A stretch of DNA of 64,000 nucleotides from Hymenobacter setariae (lineage in GTDB: Bacteria > Bacteroidota > Bacteroidia > Cytophagales > Hymenobacteraceae): NCBI RefSeq assembly GCF_007713685.1, contig NZ_VMRJ01000005.1, forward strand, positions 186,001 through 250,000, given 5' to 3'. The position numbers and the translations under genes are program-made. Positions 43,870-52,822 of the stretch are shown in pieces. The number at the start of each line of letters is the position of its first letter. The stretch's first letter is position 1. The notes beneath the pieces are model-generated. The model ran no database searches and was not told where the DNA came from. It saw nothing but the letters and a program-made list of their open reading frames with translations.

Positions 43870-44604
43870 CTAGCCCATCGTGTGGTACACGGCCTGTACG
43901 TCTTCGTCTTCCTCTAGCTTGTCAATAAGCTTTTCAACTTCCTCGGCTTGCTCATCATTCAGCGAAACCGTGGTATTGGGTACGCGCTGGAGGGTAGCGC
44001 TCAGCACGTTTACGCCTTTGGCACCTAGGGCCTGCTGCATCTGGCCAAAGTCGGTGAAGGCGGTTTCGACCACAATGTACTGATGCTCGGCGCCGTGCTC
44101 GTCCTCTTCGGTGGTTTCGTACACATCCTCGGCGCCGGAGTCGATGAGTTCTAGCTCTAGCTCGTCGCGGTCCAGCCCTTCGGCGGCCAGCTTAAACACG
44201 CCCTTACGGGTGAAGGTGTAGTCGGAGCTACCGGCGGTACCTAGGGCGCCGTTGTTGCGGTTGAAGTACAGGCGCACGTTGCTCACGGTGCGGGTGGGGT
44301 TGTCGGTGGCGGTTTCGACCACGATGGCTACGCCGTGGGGGCCATAGCCTTCGTACACCACCTCTTGGTAGTCTTTTTCATCCTTGCCGGTGGCGCGCTT
44401 AATGGCAGCTTCTACGCGGTCCTTGGGCATGTTCACGCCCTTGGCGTTTTGCATGGCCGTGCGCAGGCGGGCGTTAGAGTCGGGGCTGGGGCCGCCTTCT
44501 TTCACGGCCATCACGATTTCTTTGCCGATGCGGGTAAAGTCTTTCGACATCCGGTCCCACCGCTTCATTTTGCGGCCTTTCCGAAATTCAAATGCGCGTC
44601 CCAT
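43870..44604 (-). CDS. YebC/PmpR-family translation/transcription factor
   Basis: A 244-residue protein of the YebC family (MGRAFEFRKGRKMKRWDRMSK; KEGGPSPDSNARLRTAMQNAKGVNMPKDRVEAAIKRA; YEGYGPHGVAIVVE). Members have been described as DNA-binding regulators and more recently as ribosome-associated factors. Length and start are standard. The acidic C-terminus ends in YHTMG. Confidence 0.95.
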   Translation of the reverse strand: MGRAFEFRKGRKMKRWDRMSKDFTRIGKEIVMAVKEGGPSPDSNARLRTAMQNAKGVNMPKDRVEAAIKRATGKDEKDYQEVVYEGYGPHGVAIVVETATDNPTRTVSNVRLYFNRNNGALGTAGSSDYTFTRKGVFKLAAEGLDRDELELELIDSGAEDVYETTEEDEHGAEHQYIVVETAFTDFGQMQQALGAKGVNVLSATLQRVPNTTVSLNDEQAEEVEKLIDKLEEDEDVQAVYHTMG

Positions 44605-44735
44605 TTTCAGTTATCAGTTATACAGTTAGCAATGAGCACCTCGGGCGGCGGGGTGGGAGGGGCAACCCGGATGCGGGTGCAAGTTACGACTGCCGCTTGG
44701 GGGCAGGCAACCAAGCCACCCGGTGCCCCCAAGGG

Positions 44736-45158
44736 CTAGCGGGTGGCCCTAGGGGCCGCCACCAGCTCATACACGCCCTTATTGCCCACCGGGTAGCCGG
44801 CAATGCTGATGGTGAGGCGCCGCGTGCTGGGTTCGTAGCGGAAGGTGCCGCGCTGCACATCGGGCCCTTTCAGGTCGCTGAATTTAAAGTAGATGCTATC
44901 GCCCTTGGTGGTGAAGCGGCCGTGCTGCGTGAAGTAGCGCGGGCCGCTGCTGCCCACCAGCAGGCTTAGGCGCTTGTCGTAGGTGCCATCGGCGCGTAGG
45001 GCTAGGGTGCCGCCCACGCCCTGCACTTCGGTAGGCGGCTCGCTGGTGGTGTGGTCGTACACGGTATAGGCCGTGTAGCTATAGGTGGTGTAAAAGGCAA
45101 CGGGCAGCTTGGGCCCCGGGGGCACCAGCAGGGCCAGCACCAGCAATCGACTAGTCAT
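44736..45158 (-). CDS. Hypothetical small exported beta-strand protein (lipocalin-like)
   Basis: A 140-residue protein. ATG at 45158 gives a short hydrophobic start (MTSRLLVLALLVPPGP). The rest is strand-rich (GTLALRADGTYDKRLSLLVG, GDSIYFKFSDLKG, RRLTISIAGYPVGNKGVYELV), similar to lipocalin-like domains that report formula-type beta-barrels. No specific function can be given. It is followed by no clear partner. Confidence 0.6.
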   Translation of the reverse strand: MTSRLLVLALLVPPGPKLPVAFYTTYSYTAYTVYDHTTSEPPTEVQGVGGTLALRADGTYDKRLSLLVGSSGPRYFTQHGRFTTKGDSIYFKFSDLKGPDVQRGTFRYEPSTRRLTISIAGYPVGNKGVYELVAAPRATR

Positions 45159-45166
45159 ACAATTCT

Positions 45167-45218
45167 GCAAAAAGAAGTCCGCCGCTGTCCACATCACAAA
45201 GATGGGCCAGCGGCGGAC
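45167..45218 (-). terminator. Terminator after the MBL-fold gene
   Basis: GTCCGCCGCTG (45177-45187) pairs with CAGCGGCGGAC (45208-45218); on the minus strand TTCTTTTTG follows. Confidence 0.75.
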
Positions 45219-45242
45219 CTAGGGCAAAAAGCTGGCCGCAGG

Positions 45243-46184
45243 CTAGCGGGCAGCGTAGGTTTTGGCCCGGCGCTTTTTGCGGCGGCCACCTACCAGCAGC
45301 CAGCCAGCGCCGGCCAGCAGCAGGCCGATGCCCACGGCGGCCGCCTGCTTGGGCAGCTTATCGTTGGCGGGCGGGGGCAGGTGCTCGACGCCGCTGGCAT
45401 CGACGCGGGCGGGCTCGTGCAGGTAGCGTCCTTGGGCGGGCAGCGGATATTCATTGGCCAAGTGCTGCAAGTCGAGCATGGCTTGCAGGCCGCTCAGCAC
45501 GGGGCCGTGGCCGCAGCCAATGTGGCGCGGCTCTAGGGCCGCCAGCTTCTGCACCGACTCGCGGCACTGCTGCCAGTCGTAGTTGAAGGGCGCCCCGGCC
45601 ACGCTGATTTTCGGAATGCCTAGCAGCACATTAGGTACCGACTCGTGGTTGGTGGTGGCAAAGGCATCGGCGCCGATAAGCGTGTGGTCGGCCTCCCGGA
45701 AGAAAGCTACTTGGCCCGGCGCGTGGCCCGGCACGTGCACCCAGCGCCAGTTGGCCAAGAAAGGCACCGTTTCATCATCGAGGTTCAAGGGCTCTACCAC
45801 GTCGGTGAGGTCGGGCAGGTCGGTCGGGAAAAACCGGCTCATAAAAGCCAGCGTGCCGCCCACGGTGGGGTCGCGGGGCGGGTATTTGGCCTTGCCAGTC
45901 ACGTAAGGTAGCTCTAGAGGGTGCACGATAACGGGCACCTGCCAGGCCGCCGCTAGCTCCTTGGCTGAGCCTAGGTGGTCGAGGTGGCCGTGGGTGAGCA
46001 GGATGGCCTGCGGCTTGGCGCCGGGGCCAAATAGCTCGGTGGCCGCCGCCTGAATCTCTTTTTCGGAGCCTGGCAGGCCCGTATCAATGAGTACCCATTC
46101 GTTGTCGTTGCCGGCCTCGACAAAGTACACGTTCACAAAGCGCTTGATGCGGAGCTGATGCACGCCCGCGGCTAGCTGGTCCAT
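45243..46184 (-). CDS. Metallo-beta-lactamase-fold hydrolase with C-terminal membrane anchor
   Basis: A 313-residue protein. MBL-fold metal motif LLTHGHLDHLGS near residue 65, further ligand His in HVPGHAPGQVAFF (near 155), Asp in LIGADAF and a final His in HIGCGHGP. The C-terminus has one hydrophobic span (AAAVGIGLLLAGAGWLLVGG) and a basic tail (RRKKRRAKTY), an unusual addition that would tether it to the inner membrane. The substrate is unknown. Confidence 0.88.
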   Translation of the reverse strand: MDQLAAGVHQLRIKRFVNVYFVEAGNDNEWVLIDTGLPGSEKEIQAAATELFGPGAKPQAILLTHGHLDHLGSAKELAAAWQVPVIVHPLELPYVTGKAKYPPRDPTVGGTLAFMSRFFPTDLPDLTDVVEPLNLDDETVPFLANWRWVHVPGHAPGQVAFFREADHTLIGADAFATTNHESVPNVLLGIPKISVAGAPFNYDWQQCRESVQKLAALEPRHIGCGHGPVLSGLQAMLDLQHLANEYPLPAQGRYLHEPARVDASGVEHLPPPANDKLPKQAAAVGIGLLLAGAGWLLVGGRRKKRRAKTYAAR

Positions 46185-46312
46185 AGGAAGAAGGAAAGGA
46201 GGTGAATAAGGAAGGGAGTGAGGAGGTAAGCATACGGTGTAGCGTCGTGCTAGGGTATGCGTTGCCCTGGCGCGGCTACTCCTTGCGTGGCCTTCTCACT
46301 CCCTTTCTGTTC

Positions 46313-46633
46313 CTACTTCTTAGGTTCGTGCACGTCGCCCTGCGGCGTGAAGTTGCTGCCCGAGTCGGGTGGCGGCGGAGTGCTGGCGTTCACGTCGCGC
46401 ACGTGGCCGTTGTCGGGGGTAGGGGTGCGGCCAGCAGTGCTGCTACCGCCCGGCGTTTGCACGGGTTCGGCCTCGGCGGACGGGGTTTCCGCGCCACCTA
46501 GGAGTTTTTTGAGGCTGGCAGTGCCCTTTTTAAAAAGCCGGCCTTTGTTGGTAGCCAAGAAAAATATACCAGTGCCTATGGCTACGGCGGCGAGGCCGTA
46601 CCAAGCGGGTTTAGCGCCTTTGTTCGTGCTCAT
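46313..46633 (-). CDS. Small membrane-anchored protein of unknown function
   Basis: A 106-residue protein with start at 46633 (MSTNKGAKPAWYG). It has one hydrophobic segment (LAAVAIGTGIFFLA), a basic stretch (KGRLFKKGTASLKKLL), and a Pro/Ser/Thr/Glu-rich disordered tail. No family is recognised. Confidence 0.6.
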   Translation of the reverse strand: MSTNKGAKPAWYGLAAVAIGTGIFFLATNKGRLFKKGTASLKKLLGGAETPSAEAEPVQTPGGSSTAGRTPTPDNGHVRDVNASTPPPPDSGSNFTPQGDVHEPKK

Positions 46634-46773
46634 ATTCAGCGAAGTAAAAGAGTGGAAAGCCAGCCGCGCCGAGCGGCCAGCCGGGAGGTATACGGCCCTT
46701 AGCAAAAGGGTTGGGGCCGTAAGCGCGGCCCTAGGTCACTTTTTCTACTGCTCCATACCCTAGGCGGCCGAGG

Positions 46774-47121
46774 TTACTTCACGGGTTGGCTGCTCACCTG
46801 GCCGGTTTGCTTATCAACCTCGAAGCGGGCGCGGTTGGGCATGCGATTGGCCCAGTCGGTGCGGGGCACCAGCACCTGCCAGGTGGCCTCGTTGTCGTTC
46901 ACGCGGGCCGAGTCGGGCACATATAAGGTGGCATTGGGGAGCGTCTGAATGTAGCGTGCCACGGCCGTGCGGGCACTGGCTTCGTCGGGCGCCGAGGTAG
47001 CGGCAGCAGTGGGCGTTGCGTCGGCCGGGGGCGTGGTGCTGGTGGTCGTGTTGGGCGTGGGCTGGCAGCTGGCTAGCACGCCGGCACCTAGGGCGAGCAG
47101 CGAAAAAAGTTTGGTTGTCAT
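46774..47121 (-). CDS. Small lipoprotein of unknown function
   Basis: A 115-residue protein with lipobox LASC (Cys19), a Thr/Ala/Pro-rich linker, and a small C-terminal domain (ARTAVARYIQTLPNATLY, NDNEATWQVLVPRTDWANRMPN, FEVDKQTGQVSSQPV) that looks PepSY- or cystatin-like. It is divergent from the thioredoxin-like gene. Confidence 0.65.
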   Translation of the reverse strand: MTTKLFSLLALGAGVLASCQPTPNTTTSTTPPADATPTAAATSAPDEASARTAVARYIQTLPNATLYVPDSARVNDNEATWQVLVPRTDWANRMPNRARFEVDKQTGQVSSQPVK

Positions 47122-47212
47122 GCCGCAAAGCTACCAGCAGCGGCCGCCGTTCGGCGGCGGGTAGCCAACTGCCGTACTTGTTTGTTATACACCCAAAATC
47201 AATTACCCTAGC

Positions 47213-47833
47213 ATGTCAACCCACCCTGCTACCCCCGTGCTAAGTACCGAGCACTTCGCGGCGGCCTATATCTACACAGCGTATCGCCAGCTTATCGATG
47301 ACCTGCTGGCCGAAGGCAAAACCACCGGCCCCCAGCAAACTCCCGAGCTCGTCGAGTATACCGCTCTCAATGTGCAGCGCATGCACCGCCTCGACAAAAC
47401 CGTGAAGGTGCAGGCCGCCCTAGCCGCCGCTGCCGCGGGCCTGCAGGGGCAGTATATCTGGCTCATTATTACCGAAGGCTGGTGCGGCGATGCGGCCCAG
47501 ATAGTGCCCGTGCTAGAGGCCGTGGCCCAAGCCAGCCAAGGCCATCTTACTACGCGCTACGTGCTGCGCGACGAGCACCCCACCCTCATGGACCAGTACC
47601 TGACGGGCACCAGCCGCGCCATTCCCAAGCTGGTGGTGCTAGATGCCAACACGCTAGCCGAAATCACGCACTGGGGCCCGCGCCCGGTGCCAGCCCGCGA
47701 GCTGGTGCAGCGCCTCAAGGCCGAAGGCATGCCCCACGACGATTTCATTCGGGAACTGCACACCTGGTACGCCCACGACCGCACCCAAACCACCCAGACC
47801 GAAATGCTGGCGCTGGTGCAGGGCCTGCGCTAG
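47213..47833 (+). CDS. Thioredoxin-family protein
   Basis: A 206-residue cytoplasmic protein. A thioredoxin-like fold is suggested by IWLIITEGWCGDAAQIVPVL: the active-site region is WCGDA, with one cysteine instead of CxxC. This type is common in Bacteroidota and may act as a monothiol redox protein. It ends at a strong terminator (47865). Confidence 0.82.
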   Translation: MSTHPATPVLSTEHFAAAYIYTAYRQLIDDLLAEGKTTGPQQTPELVEYTALNVQRMHRLDKTVKVQAALAAAAAGLQGQYIWLIITEGWCGDAAQIVPVLEAVAQASQGHLTTRYVLRDEHPTLMDQYLTGTSRAIPKLVVLDANTLAEITHWGPRPVPARELVQRLKAEGMPHDDFIRELHTWYAHDRTQTTQTEMLALVQGLR

Positions 47834-47864
47834 CGCGCTTTATTTTCTCGCCTGGCAACCACCG

Positions 47865-47902
47865 AAGCCGCCGAGCCACACAAGCGGCTCGGCGGCTTTT
47901 TT
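47865..47902 (+). terminator. Terminator after the thioredoxin-like gene
   Basis: AAGCCGCCGAGCC (47865-47877) pairs with GGCTCGGCGGCTT (47886-47898), followed by TTTTTA. Confidence 0.85.
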
Positions 47903-47961
47903 ACGGGCTTAAATATTCAAGTAATAAAGTATATTTGAAATCATTTACTTTCTCACCCGCT

Positions 47962-49350
47962 ATGACAACCTCTACTTACGCTACACTGCTGCCACTTGCT
48001 ACGGCATCCACGAGTGGTCCCGTGGCTCAGGCCGACCGCCTCCAAAACCTCGATATGCTGCGCGGGGTAGCCCTGCTCGGTATTTTGCTGATGAACATTC
48101 CGGGCTTTGCGCTGGCCGAGCGGGCGTTCGACGGATTTCGCCACGACCCGCATAGCGCCAATTTCTGGACCTATGCCGTGATTACCATTTTCTTTGAAGG
48201 GAAGATGCGGGCTTTGTTTTCGATGCTCTTTGGGGCGGGAGTTGTGCTGTTTACGCTGCGTAAGGAGCAGGCTGGGCGGCCGGTGGCGGGCTTGTTCTAC
48301 CGACGCATGGGCTGGCTGGTGCTGTTTGGGCTTTTGCAGGCCCACCTACTGCTCTGGATGGGCGATATTCTGTACTTCTACGGCATCGGCGGGATGCTCG
48401 CGTTTCTGTTTCGCAAGCTGCCGGCGCGGTACCTAGCGCTGGGCGTACCGCTCGTGGCAATTATCGGATTCGTGAGCGACACCCTGTTTTTTCAGCACAT
48501 CCGGGCCACTCGGTTTGCCTACAAGGCCGCGCAGGAAGTGCAGCACCAGCGGCAACCGCTCTCGGCGGCGCAGCAGCAAGCCATTGCCAACTGGCAGGAC
48601 ATGGAAAAGGAATTTCTGCCCAACCAAGCCGAAATAGCGGCCCACACCCGCCAAATGAAATCGGGCTACCATGAAGTAGCGCAGCGCGTGCGACACGAGA
48701 GCTGGCTAGGAGAATCGAAGTACTTGGTTTTTACCATCCCCGACGTCTTGGCGCTGATGCTGCTCGGCATCGCCCTGTTCAAGTGGGGCTTCTTCACGGG
48801 GCAGTGGTCGCAGTCGCAGTACCTGCGCACAGCTGCCTGGGGCTATGGCCTAGGTTTGCCACTGGTGCTGTGGAGTTTTTACCTGAGTTACCAGCGGGGG
48901 GTAGGGGTAGCCGCCCAAGTAGCGTTTCTTGAATCGCATACGGTAGTGTGGAGCGGCCTTATCTACCCGGCACAGCGCATTGCGCTGGTGCTGGCCCACG
49001 CCAGCGTGCTGCTGTTCTTATATCGGGCCGGCGTGGGGCAGGGGCTCATGCGCCGGCTGGCCGCGGTAGGCCAGATGGCCTTCACCAACTACATCATGCA
49101 CACGGTGTTCTGCACCCTCATCTTTTTTGGCTACGGCCTGAATTATTACGCAGAGCTACAGTACTACCAGTTGTATTTTGTAGTGCTGGCCATTTGGGTG
49201 GTGCAGCTGGTAGTCAGTCCACTTTGGCTGAAATATTTTCTCTTCGGCCCGCTGGAGTGGTTGTGGCGTAGCCTCACCTACTGGCAGGTGCAGCCCATGC
49301 GGCGCACGAACACCGAGGCCGGGCCCGTGCCGGGCCTGGTAGCCGCCTAG
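47962..49350 (+). CDS. DUF418-family multipass membrane protein (YeiB-like)
   Basis: A 462-residue inner-membrane protein. ATG at 47962 (MTTSTYATLLPLATAS) is chosen because the open frame upstream to 47482 overlaps the thioredoxin-like gene and its terminator. It has the family start (RLQNLDMLRGVALLGILLMNIPGFAL), about eight transmembrane helices, and the DUF418 C-terminal region (VGQMAFTNYIMHTVFCTLIFFGYGL ... GPLEWLWRSLTY). It is related to acyltransferase-3-type membrane proteins. The role is unknown. Confidence 0.9.
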   Translation: MTTSTYATLLPLATASTSGPVAQADRLQNLDMLRGVALLGILLMNIPGFALAERAFDGFRHDPHSANFWTYAVITIFFEGKMRALFSMLFGAGVVLFTLRKEQAGRPVAGLFYRRMGWLVLFGLLQAHLLLWMGDILYFYGIGGMLAFLFRKLPARYLALGVPLVAIIGFVSDTLFFQHIRATRFAYKAAQEVQHQRQPLSAAQQQAIANWQDMEKEFLPNQAEIAAHTRQMKSGYHEVAQRVRHESWLGESKYLVFTIPDVLALMLLGIALFKWGFFTGQWSQSQYLRTAAWGYGLGLPLVLWSFYLSYQRGVGVAAQVAFLESHTVVWSGLIYPAQRIALVLAHASVLLFLYRAGVGQGLMRRLAAVGQMAFTNYIMHTVFCTLIFFGYGLNYYAELQYYQLYFVVLAIWVVQLVVSPLWLKYFLFGPLEWLWRSLTYWQVQPMRRTNTEAGPVPGLVAA

Positions 49351-49364
49351 GGCCGAGTGGCCTT

Positions 49365-49892
49365 TTATAGTGCTTTCACTAGCTCTAGTAGCGTGAGCGG
49401 CTTCCTAGGTCGGCCAAAAGCCGTGGTCTCGGGGAAAGGCTCGTGCTGGCCGGTGCGCACATAGCCGTGGCGCTCGTACCAAGCCAGCAGCTCGGGCCGG
49501 GCCGACAGCACAGTTATTTTGATGGTAGTGCAGCCCTGCTGGCGGGCATAAGCCTCAGCGGCGGCTAGCAGCTGCCGGCCCACGCCCTGCGCCTGGGCCG
49601 CAGGAGCCACGGCCAGCGTACCTAGGTAAAGCCGGGGGGCTTTCGGCTCTAGGTACACGCATCCTAGCAGCTGGTCGGCCTGCACACACTTGAGCAGTGC
49701 GGCCTGGTCAATGCCCATCATCGTTACCATGTCTCGCACGTGGATTTCGCTGATGCGAGGTCCTTCGAGCAAATGCGTTTCGGTAGTCCAAGCCTGTGGC
49801 GAGGCCGGCCCCCGGTATGCTTGGTTGATGAGCGCCGTGAGGGCTGGCGCATCGGCTAGCGTGGCGGGCAGGATGGTGGGGGCTGGTTGCAC
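49365..49892 (-). CDS. GNAT-family N-acetyltransferase
   Basis: A 175-residue acetyltransferase. No ATG fits; a GTG at 49892 (VQPAPTILPATLADAPALTALINQAYRGP) begins the recognisable GNAT fold, and the open frame beyond it overlaps the divergent SDR gene. Acetyl-CoA-binding motif A is LYLGTLAVAPAAQAQGVGRQLL; motif B is CTTIKITVLSARPELLAWYERHGYV. The substrate is unknown. Confidence 0.85.
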   Translation of the reverse strand: MQPAPTILPATLADAPALTALINQAYRGPASPQAWTTETHLLEGPRISEIHVRDMVTMMGIDQAALLKCVQADQLLGCVYLEPKAPRLYLGTLAVAPAAQAQGVGRQLLAAAEAYARQQGCTTIKITVLSARPELLAWYERHGYVRTGQHEPFPETTAFGRPRKPLTLLELVKAL

Positions 49893-49998
49893 ACCACAAA
49901 AATACGGACCTAGGGGCCCGGGGCGCCAACCCAGGCGGCAGGCTCGCGTTGTAACCTCTTTCGGCGGTGCGGGCCGGCTTACCCTACCTAGCAACTTT

Positions 49999-50751
49999 AT
50001 GAATCTCAGCAATAACACTGTGCTGCTTACCGGCGGCGCCTCCGGCATCGGCTTGGCCCTGGCCCAGCGCCTGCGGCAGGCGGGCAGCGAAGTCATCATT
50101 TGTGGCCGCCGCGCCGACAAGCTGCGCGAAGCCCAGCAGCAGGTGCCCGGCCTGCACATCTACGAAACCGACCTCGCCGAGCCCATCGAGCGGGCCGCGC
50201 TTACCCGGCGCGTGGTGGCTGACTTCCCGGCTCTTAATGTGCTCATTAACAATGCCGGCATCCAAAATCGCTTTCAAGTGGCTGACCTAGGCCCCGACCT
50301 GGCTGCCTGGGAAACACAGCGCCAGGAAATAGCCATCAACTTCGAGGCGCCTATTCACTTGAGCGCTTTGCTGCTGCCGCACCTGCGCCAGCAGGCCAAT
50401 GCCACTATTATCAATGTATCGTCGGGCCTGGCGTTTGCGCCGATGGCGGCGGCACCCATCTATAGCGCTACTAAGGCGGCGGTGCACTCCTTTACTATGT
50501 CCTTGCGCCAACAGCTGGCCGACACCGGCGTGCAGGTGCTCGAAATAGTGCCGCCCGGCGTTAACACCGACCTCGGTGGGCCGGGCCTGCACACCTGGGC
50601 CGTACCCGTCGATGAGTTTGCCGACAGCATCGTGGCGCGCTTGGCCGCTGGCGAAGAGGAGGTTGGCTACGGCACCTCCGAGAGCATTCGCCTAGGTTCG
50701 CGCGCTGACATCGATGCGCGGTTTAAGCAAATGAATGCTCGGCGCGATTGA
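49999..50751 (+). CDS. Short-chain dehydrogenase/reductase (SDR)
   Basis: A 250-residue NAD(P)-dependent oxidoreductase. ATG at 49999. Rossmann motif TGGASGIG, NNAG (INNAGIQ), catalytic Ser in NVSSGLAF and YxxxK in YSATKAA. It resembles the DltE/YvaG group of classical SDRs. It is divergent from the GNAT gene. The substrate is unknown. Confidence 0.92.
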   Translation: MNLSNNTVLLTGGASGIGLALAQRLRQAGSEVIICGRRADKLREAQQQVPGLHIYETDLAEPIERAALTRRVVADFPALNVLINNAGIQNRFQVADLGPDLAAWETQRQEIAINFEAPIHLSALLLPHLRQQANATIINVSSGLAFAPMAAAPIYSATKAAVHSFTMSLRQQLADTGVQVLEIVPPGVNTDLGGPGLHTWAVPVDEFADSIVARLAAGEEEVGYGTSESIRLGSRADIDARFKQMNARRD

Positions 50752-50778
50752 CCGCCGGCTATGCTGCGCGGCTGCACT

Positions 50779-50824
50779 AAACGGCTGTCCTTACGTGCCT
50801 AGCGCCGCGAGGGCAGCCGTTTTG
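50779..50824 (+). terminator. Terminator after the SDR gene
   Basis: AACGGCTGtCC pairs with GGgCAGCCGTT (50780-50790 with 50811-50821) followed by TTGGG; moderate strength. Confidence 0.5.
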
Positions 50825-51022
50825 GGCTACAGGCCGGTGGCTGTTAGGTTGGCATTCGGCGCTGCTAAAGTGCCAGCCCTAGGTGGCCACCTAGGGCAAC
50901 AAGTGGGCTAAACGAATAAGATGCGTGGGATTTAAACCGGGCGAGGCTATCATAACGAAACCGATAGATAGGGCTAAAAAACTAGCGTGTAGTTTGCAAG
51001 CCCAATAGTTATTTCCCCCCAA

Positions 51023-52135
51023 ATGCTCCACCATTTCTCTCTCTGCCGGCCCGCGCTCGTGCTGGCGGCGCCCCTGCTCTTGGCGGCTTGCCAGAGCCAG
51101 TCCACCCAGCAAACCGACGCCGCTGCCACCACTCCCGAGGCCAAAGCCGACTCGACCGGCGGCAAGCCCAAGTTCCTCAGCAAGCCGCTGGTGAGCGACA
51201 TCTACACCGCCGACCCCTCGGCGCACGTCTTCAACGGCAAAATCTACATCTACCCCTCGCACGACATCGAGACGGGGATGCCAGAAAACGACAAGGGCGA
51301 CCACTTCGCCATGCGCGACTACCATATCCTATCGATGGACAGCATCGGTGGCAAAGTCACCGACCACGGCGTAGCCCTCGATACCAAAGACATTCCGTGG
51401 GCCGGCCGCCAGCTGTGGGCCCCCGACGCGGCTTTCAAAAGCGGCACTTACTACCTGTACTTCCCGGTGAAGGACAAGCAGGACGTGTTCCGCATTGGGG
51501 TGGCTACCAGCTCGTCGCCCACCGGGCCGTTCAAGGCTGAGCCTAAGCCTATTGAAGGCAGCTTCAGCATCGACCCAGCCGTGTTTACCGACACCGATGG
51601 CAAGGCCTACATGTACTTTGGCGGCCTATGGGGCGGCCAGCTACAGCGCTGGGCTACGGGCAAATACAACGCCAACGCGGCCGAGAAAAAGCCTGACGGC
51701 GATGAGCCCGCCATTGGGGCCCGCGTGGCCCAGCTCACGCCCGACATGAAGCAGTTTGCCGGCCCGGTAAAAGAGGTCGTTATTCTCGATTCCTTAGGTA
51801 AGCCGCTCAAGGCTAAGGACAACACGCATCGCTTTTTCGAAGGCGCCTGGATGCACAAGTACCAGGGTAAGTATTATTTCTCGTACTCGACCGGCGATAC
51901 CCACCTGCTCGCCTACGCTGTGGGCACCTCGCCGGCCGGCCCCTTCACCTACAAAGGCGTTATTATGAAGCCCGTGCAGGGCTGGACCACCCACCACTCC
52001 ATCGTCGAGTTTAAGGGCAAGTGGTACATCTTCTACCACGACACCGAGCTCAGCAACAAGACCTGGCTGCGCAACGTGAAAGTGACCGAGCTCAAGCGCA
52101 ACCCCGACGGCAGCATCGTGACTATTACGCCCTAG
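51023..52135 (+). CDS. Solitary GH43-family glycosidase lipoprotein
   Basis: A 370-residue GH43 enzyme outside the main PUL. Lipoprotein signal with lipobox LAAC (LVLAAPLLLAACQSQ), then an Ala/Thr-rich linker. The triad is in TADPSAHVF, SIDPAVFTDTDG and FEGAWMHKYQG. The sequence resembles GH43 beta-xylosidase or exo-acting forms and is clearly different from the five copies at 2.4-16 kb. No SusCD pair or regulator is next to it. Confidence 0.9.
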   Translation: MLHHFSLCRPALVLAAPLLLAACQSQSTQQTDAAATTPEAKADSTGGKPKFLSKPLVSDIYTADPSAHVFNGKIYIYPSHDIETGMPENDKGDHFAMRDYHILSMDSIGGKVTDHGVALDTKDIPWAGRQLWAPDAAFKSGTYYLYFPVKDKQDVFRIGVATSSSPTGPFKAEPKPIEGSFSIDPAVFTDTDGKAYMYFGGLWGGQLQRWATGKYNANAAEKKPDGDEPAIGARVAQLTPDMKQFAGPVKEVVILDSLGKPLKAKDNTHRFFEGAWMHKYQGKYYFSYSTGDTHLLAYAVGTSPAGPFTYKGVIMKPVQGWTTHHSIVEFKGKWYIFYHDTELSNKTWLRNVKVTELKRNPDGSIVTITP

Positions 52136-52160
52136 GTCCCCTGACTTCTAGAAAGTCATT

Positions 52161-52210
52161 AAGCCGGCGGTCTGGCCTTCTAGCTGAAGGGCAAGGCCGC
52201 CGGCTTTTTG
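52161..52210 (+). terminator. Terminator after the solitary GH43 gene
   Basis: AAGCCGGCGG... pairs with ...CCGCCGGCTT (52161-52170 with 52197-52206), followed by TTTG; the inner stem is extended with mismatches. Confidence 0.75.
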
Positions 52211-52292
52211 GTGTGCCGCTGAGCATGCGACCACTGCGGCAATGCACTAGATTTGCTATCCCGCTATCCTCTCTTACACTATCAGTTACCCA

Positions 52293-52733
52293 ATGCAGGT
52301 CCAGCAACTAATCTATCAAAGCTCACCCACTGCTACCCTTACCACAATGCAGTTGCAGCAGTTACTGCCCACCTGGCGCGCCAACAACCACGCGGCCACC
52401 ATTAGCGGCCTGCTGCTCTACGGCGACGAGGGAATAATGCAGGTGCTGGAGGGCCCCGCCGAGCACGTGCACCAAACCTATGCGCGCATCTTGCGCGACC
52501 GCCGCCACTACAACGTATACACGGTGGCCGATGGCCTAGTGCCTACTCGCGCCTTTACCGAGTGGAGCATGGGATTTGTGCACCTAGGGGCGCCCGACCT
52601 CGACCGCCTGGCCGGCTACGTAACCTTAGCCCGGCCCAACCAACTGCTGCCCGCCCAGGCCGAGCAGTGGCCCGAGCTACTAGCGTTGCTGCACGAGTTT
52701 GTGGCCCGCGAGCAGTACCCAGCTGCTGGCTAA
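52293..52733 (+). CDS. BLUF-domain blue-light sensor protein
   Basis: A 146-residue protein consisting almost wholly of a BLUF domain, which binds FAD and senses blue light. The key residues are present: Tyr in LIYQSS, Asn pair in RANNHAAT, Gln in GIMQVLEG, and Trp/Met in WSMGF. There is no attached output domain, so it probably acts through a partner protein. It is closed by a very strong terminator at 52748. Confidence 0.9.
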   Translation: MQVQQLIYQSSPTATLTTMQLQQLLPTWRANNHAATISGLLLYGDEGIMQVLEGPAEHVHQTYARILRDRRHYNVYTVADGLVPTRAFTEWSMGFVHLGAPDLDRLAGYVTLARPNQLLPAQAEQWPELLALLHEFVAREQYPAAG

Positions 52734-52747
52734 GTAATTAGTAAACT

Positions 52748-52801
52748 CCACAAAAAAGCCGGGGGCGACAGCAGCTACTGTCGCCCCCGGCTTTTTTGTG
52801 G
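52748..52801. terminator. Strong bidirectional terminator between BLUF and mqo genes
   Basis: CCACAAAAAAGCCGGGGGCG... is a perfect stem of about 24 bp with an AGCT-containing loop and A/T-tracts on both sides. Confidence 0.92.
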
Positions 52802-52822
52802 GGCTGCAAAACGGCTTATGAA

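Noticed and set aside
46189..46321. Imperfect inverted repeat around GGGAGTGAG/CTCACTCCC with an inner GCATAC/GTATGC pair
   Set aside because: Arms are short and broken by mismatches; it does not match families A-C and may be chance or a decayed element.
47482..47961. Long in-frame extension upstream of the DUF418 gene
   Set aside because: It overlaps the thioredoxin-like gene in another frame and runs through a strong terminator; the ATG at 47962 fits the family start.
49893..50159. N-terminal extension of the GNAT gene on the minus strand
   Set aside because: It overlaps the start of the divergent SDR gene and has no GNAT features before the GTG at 49892.
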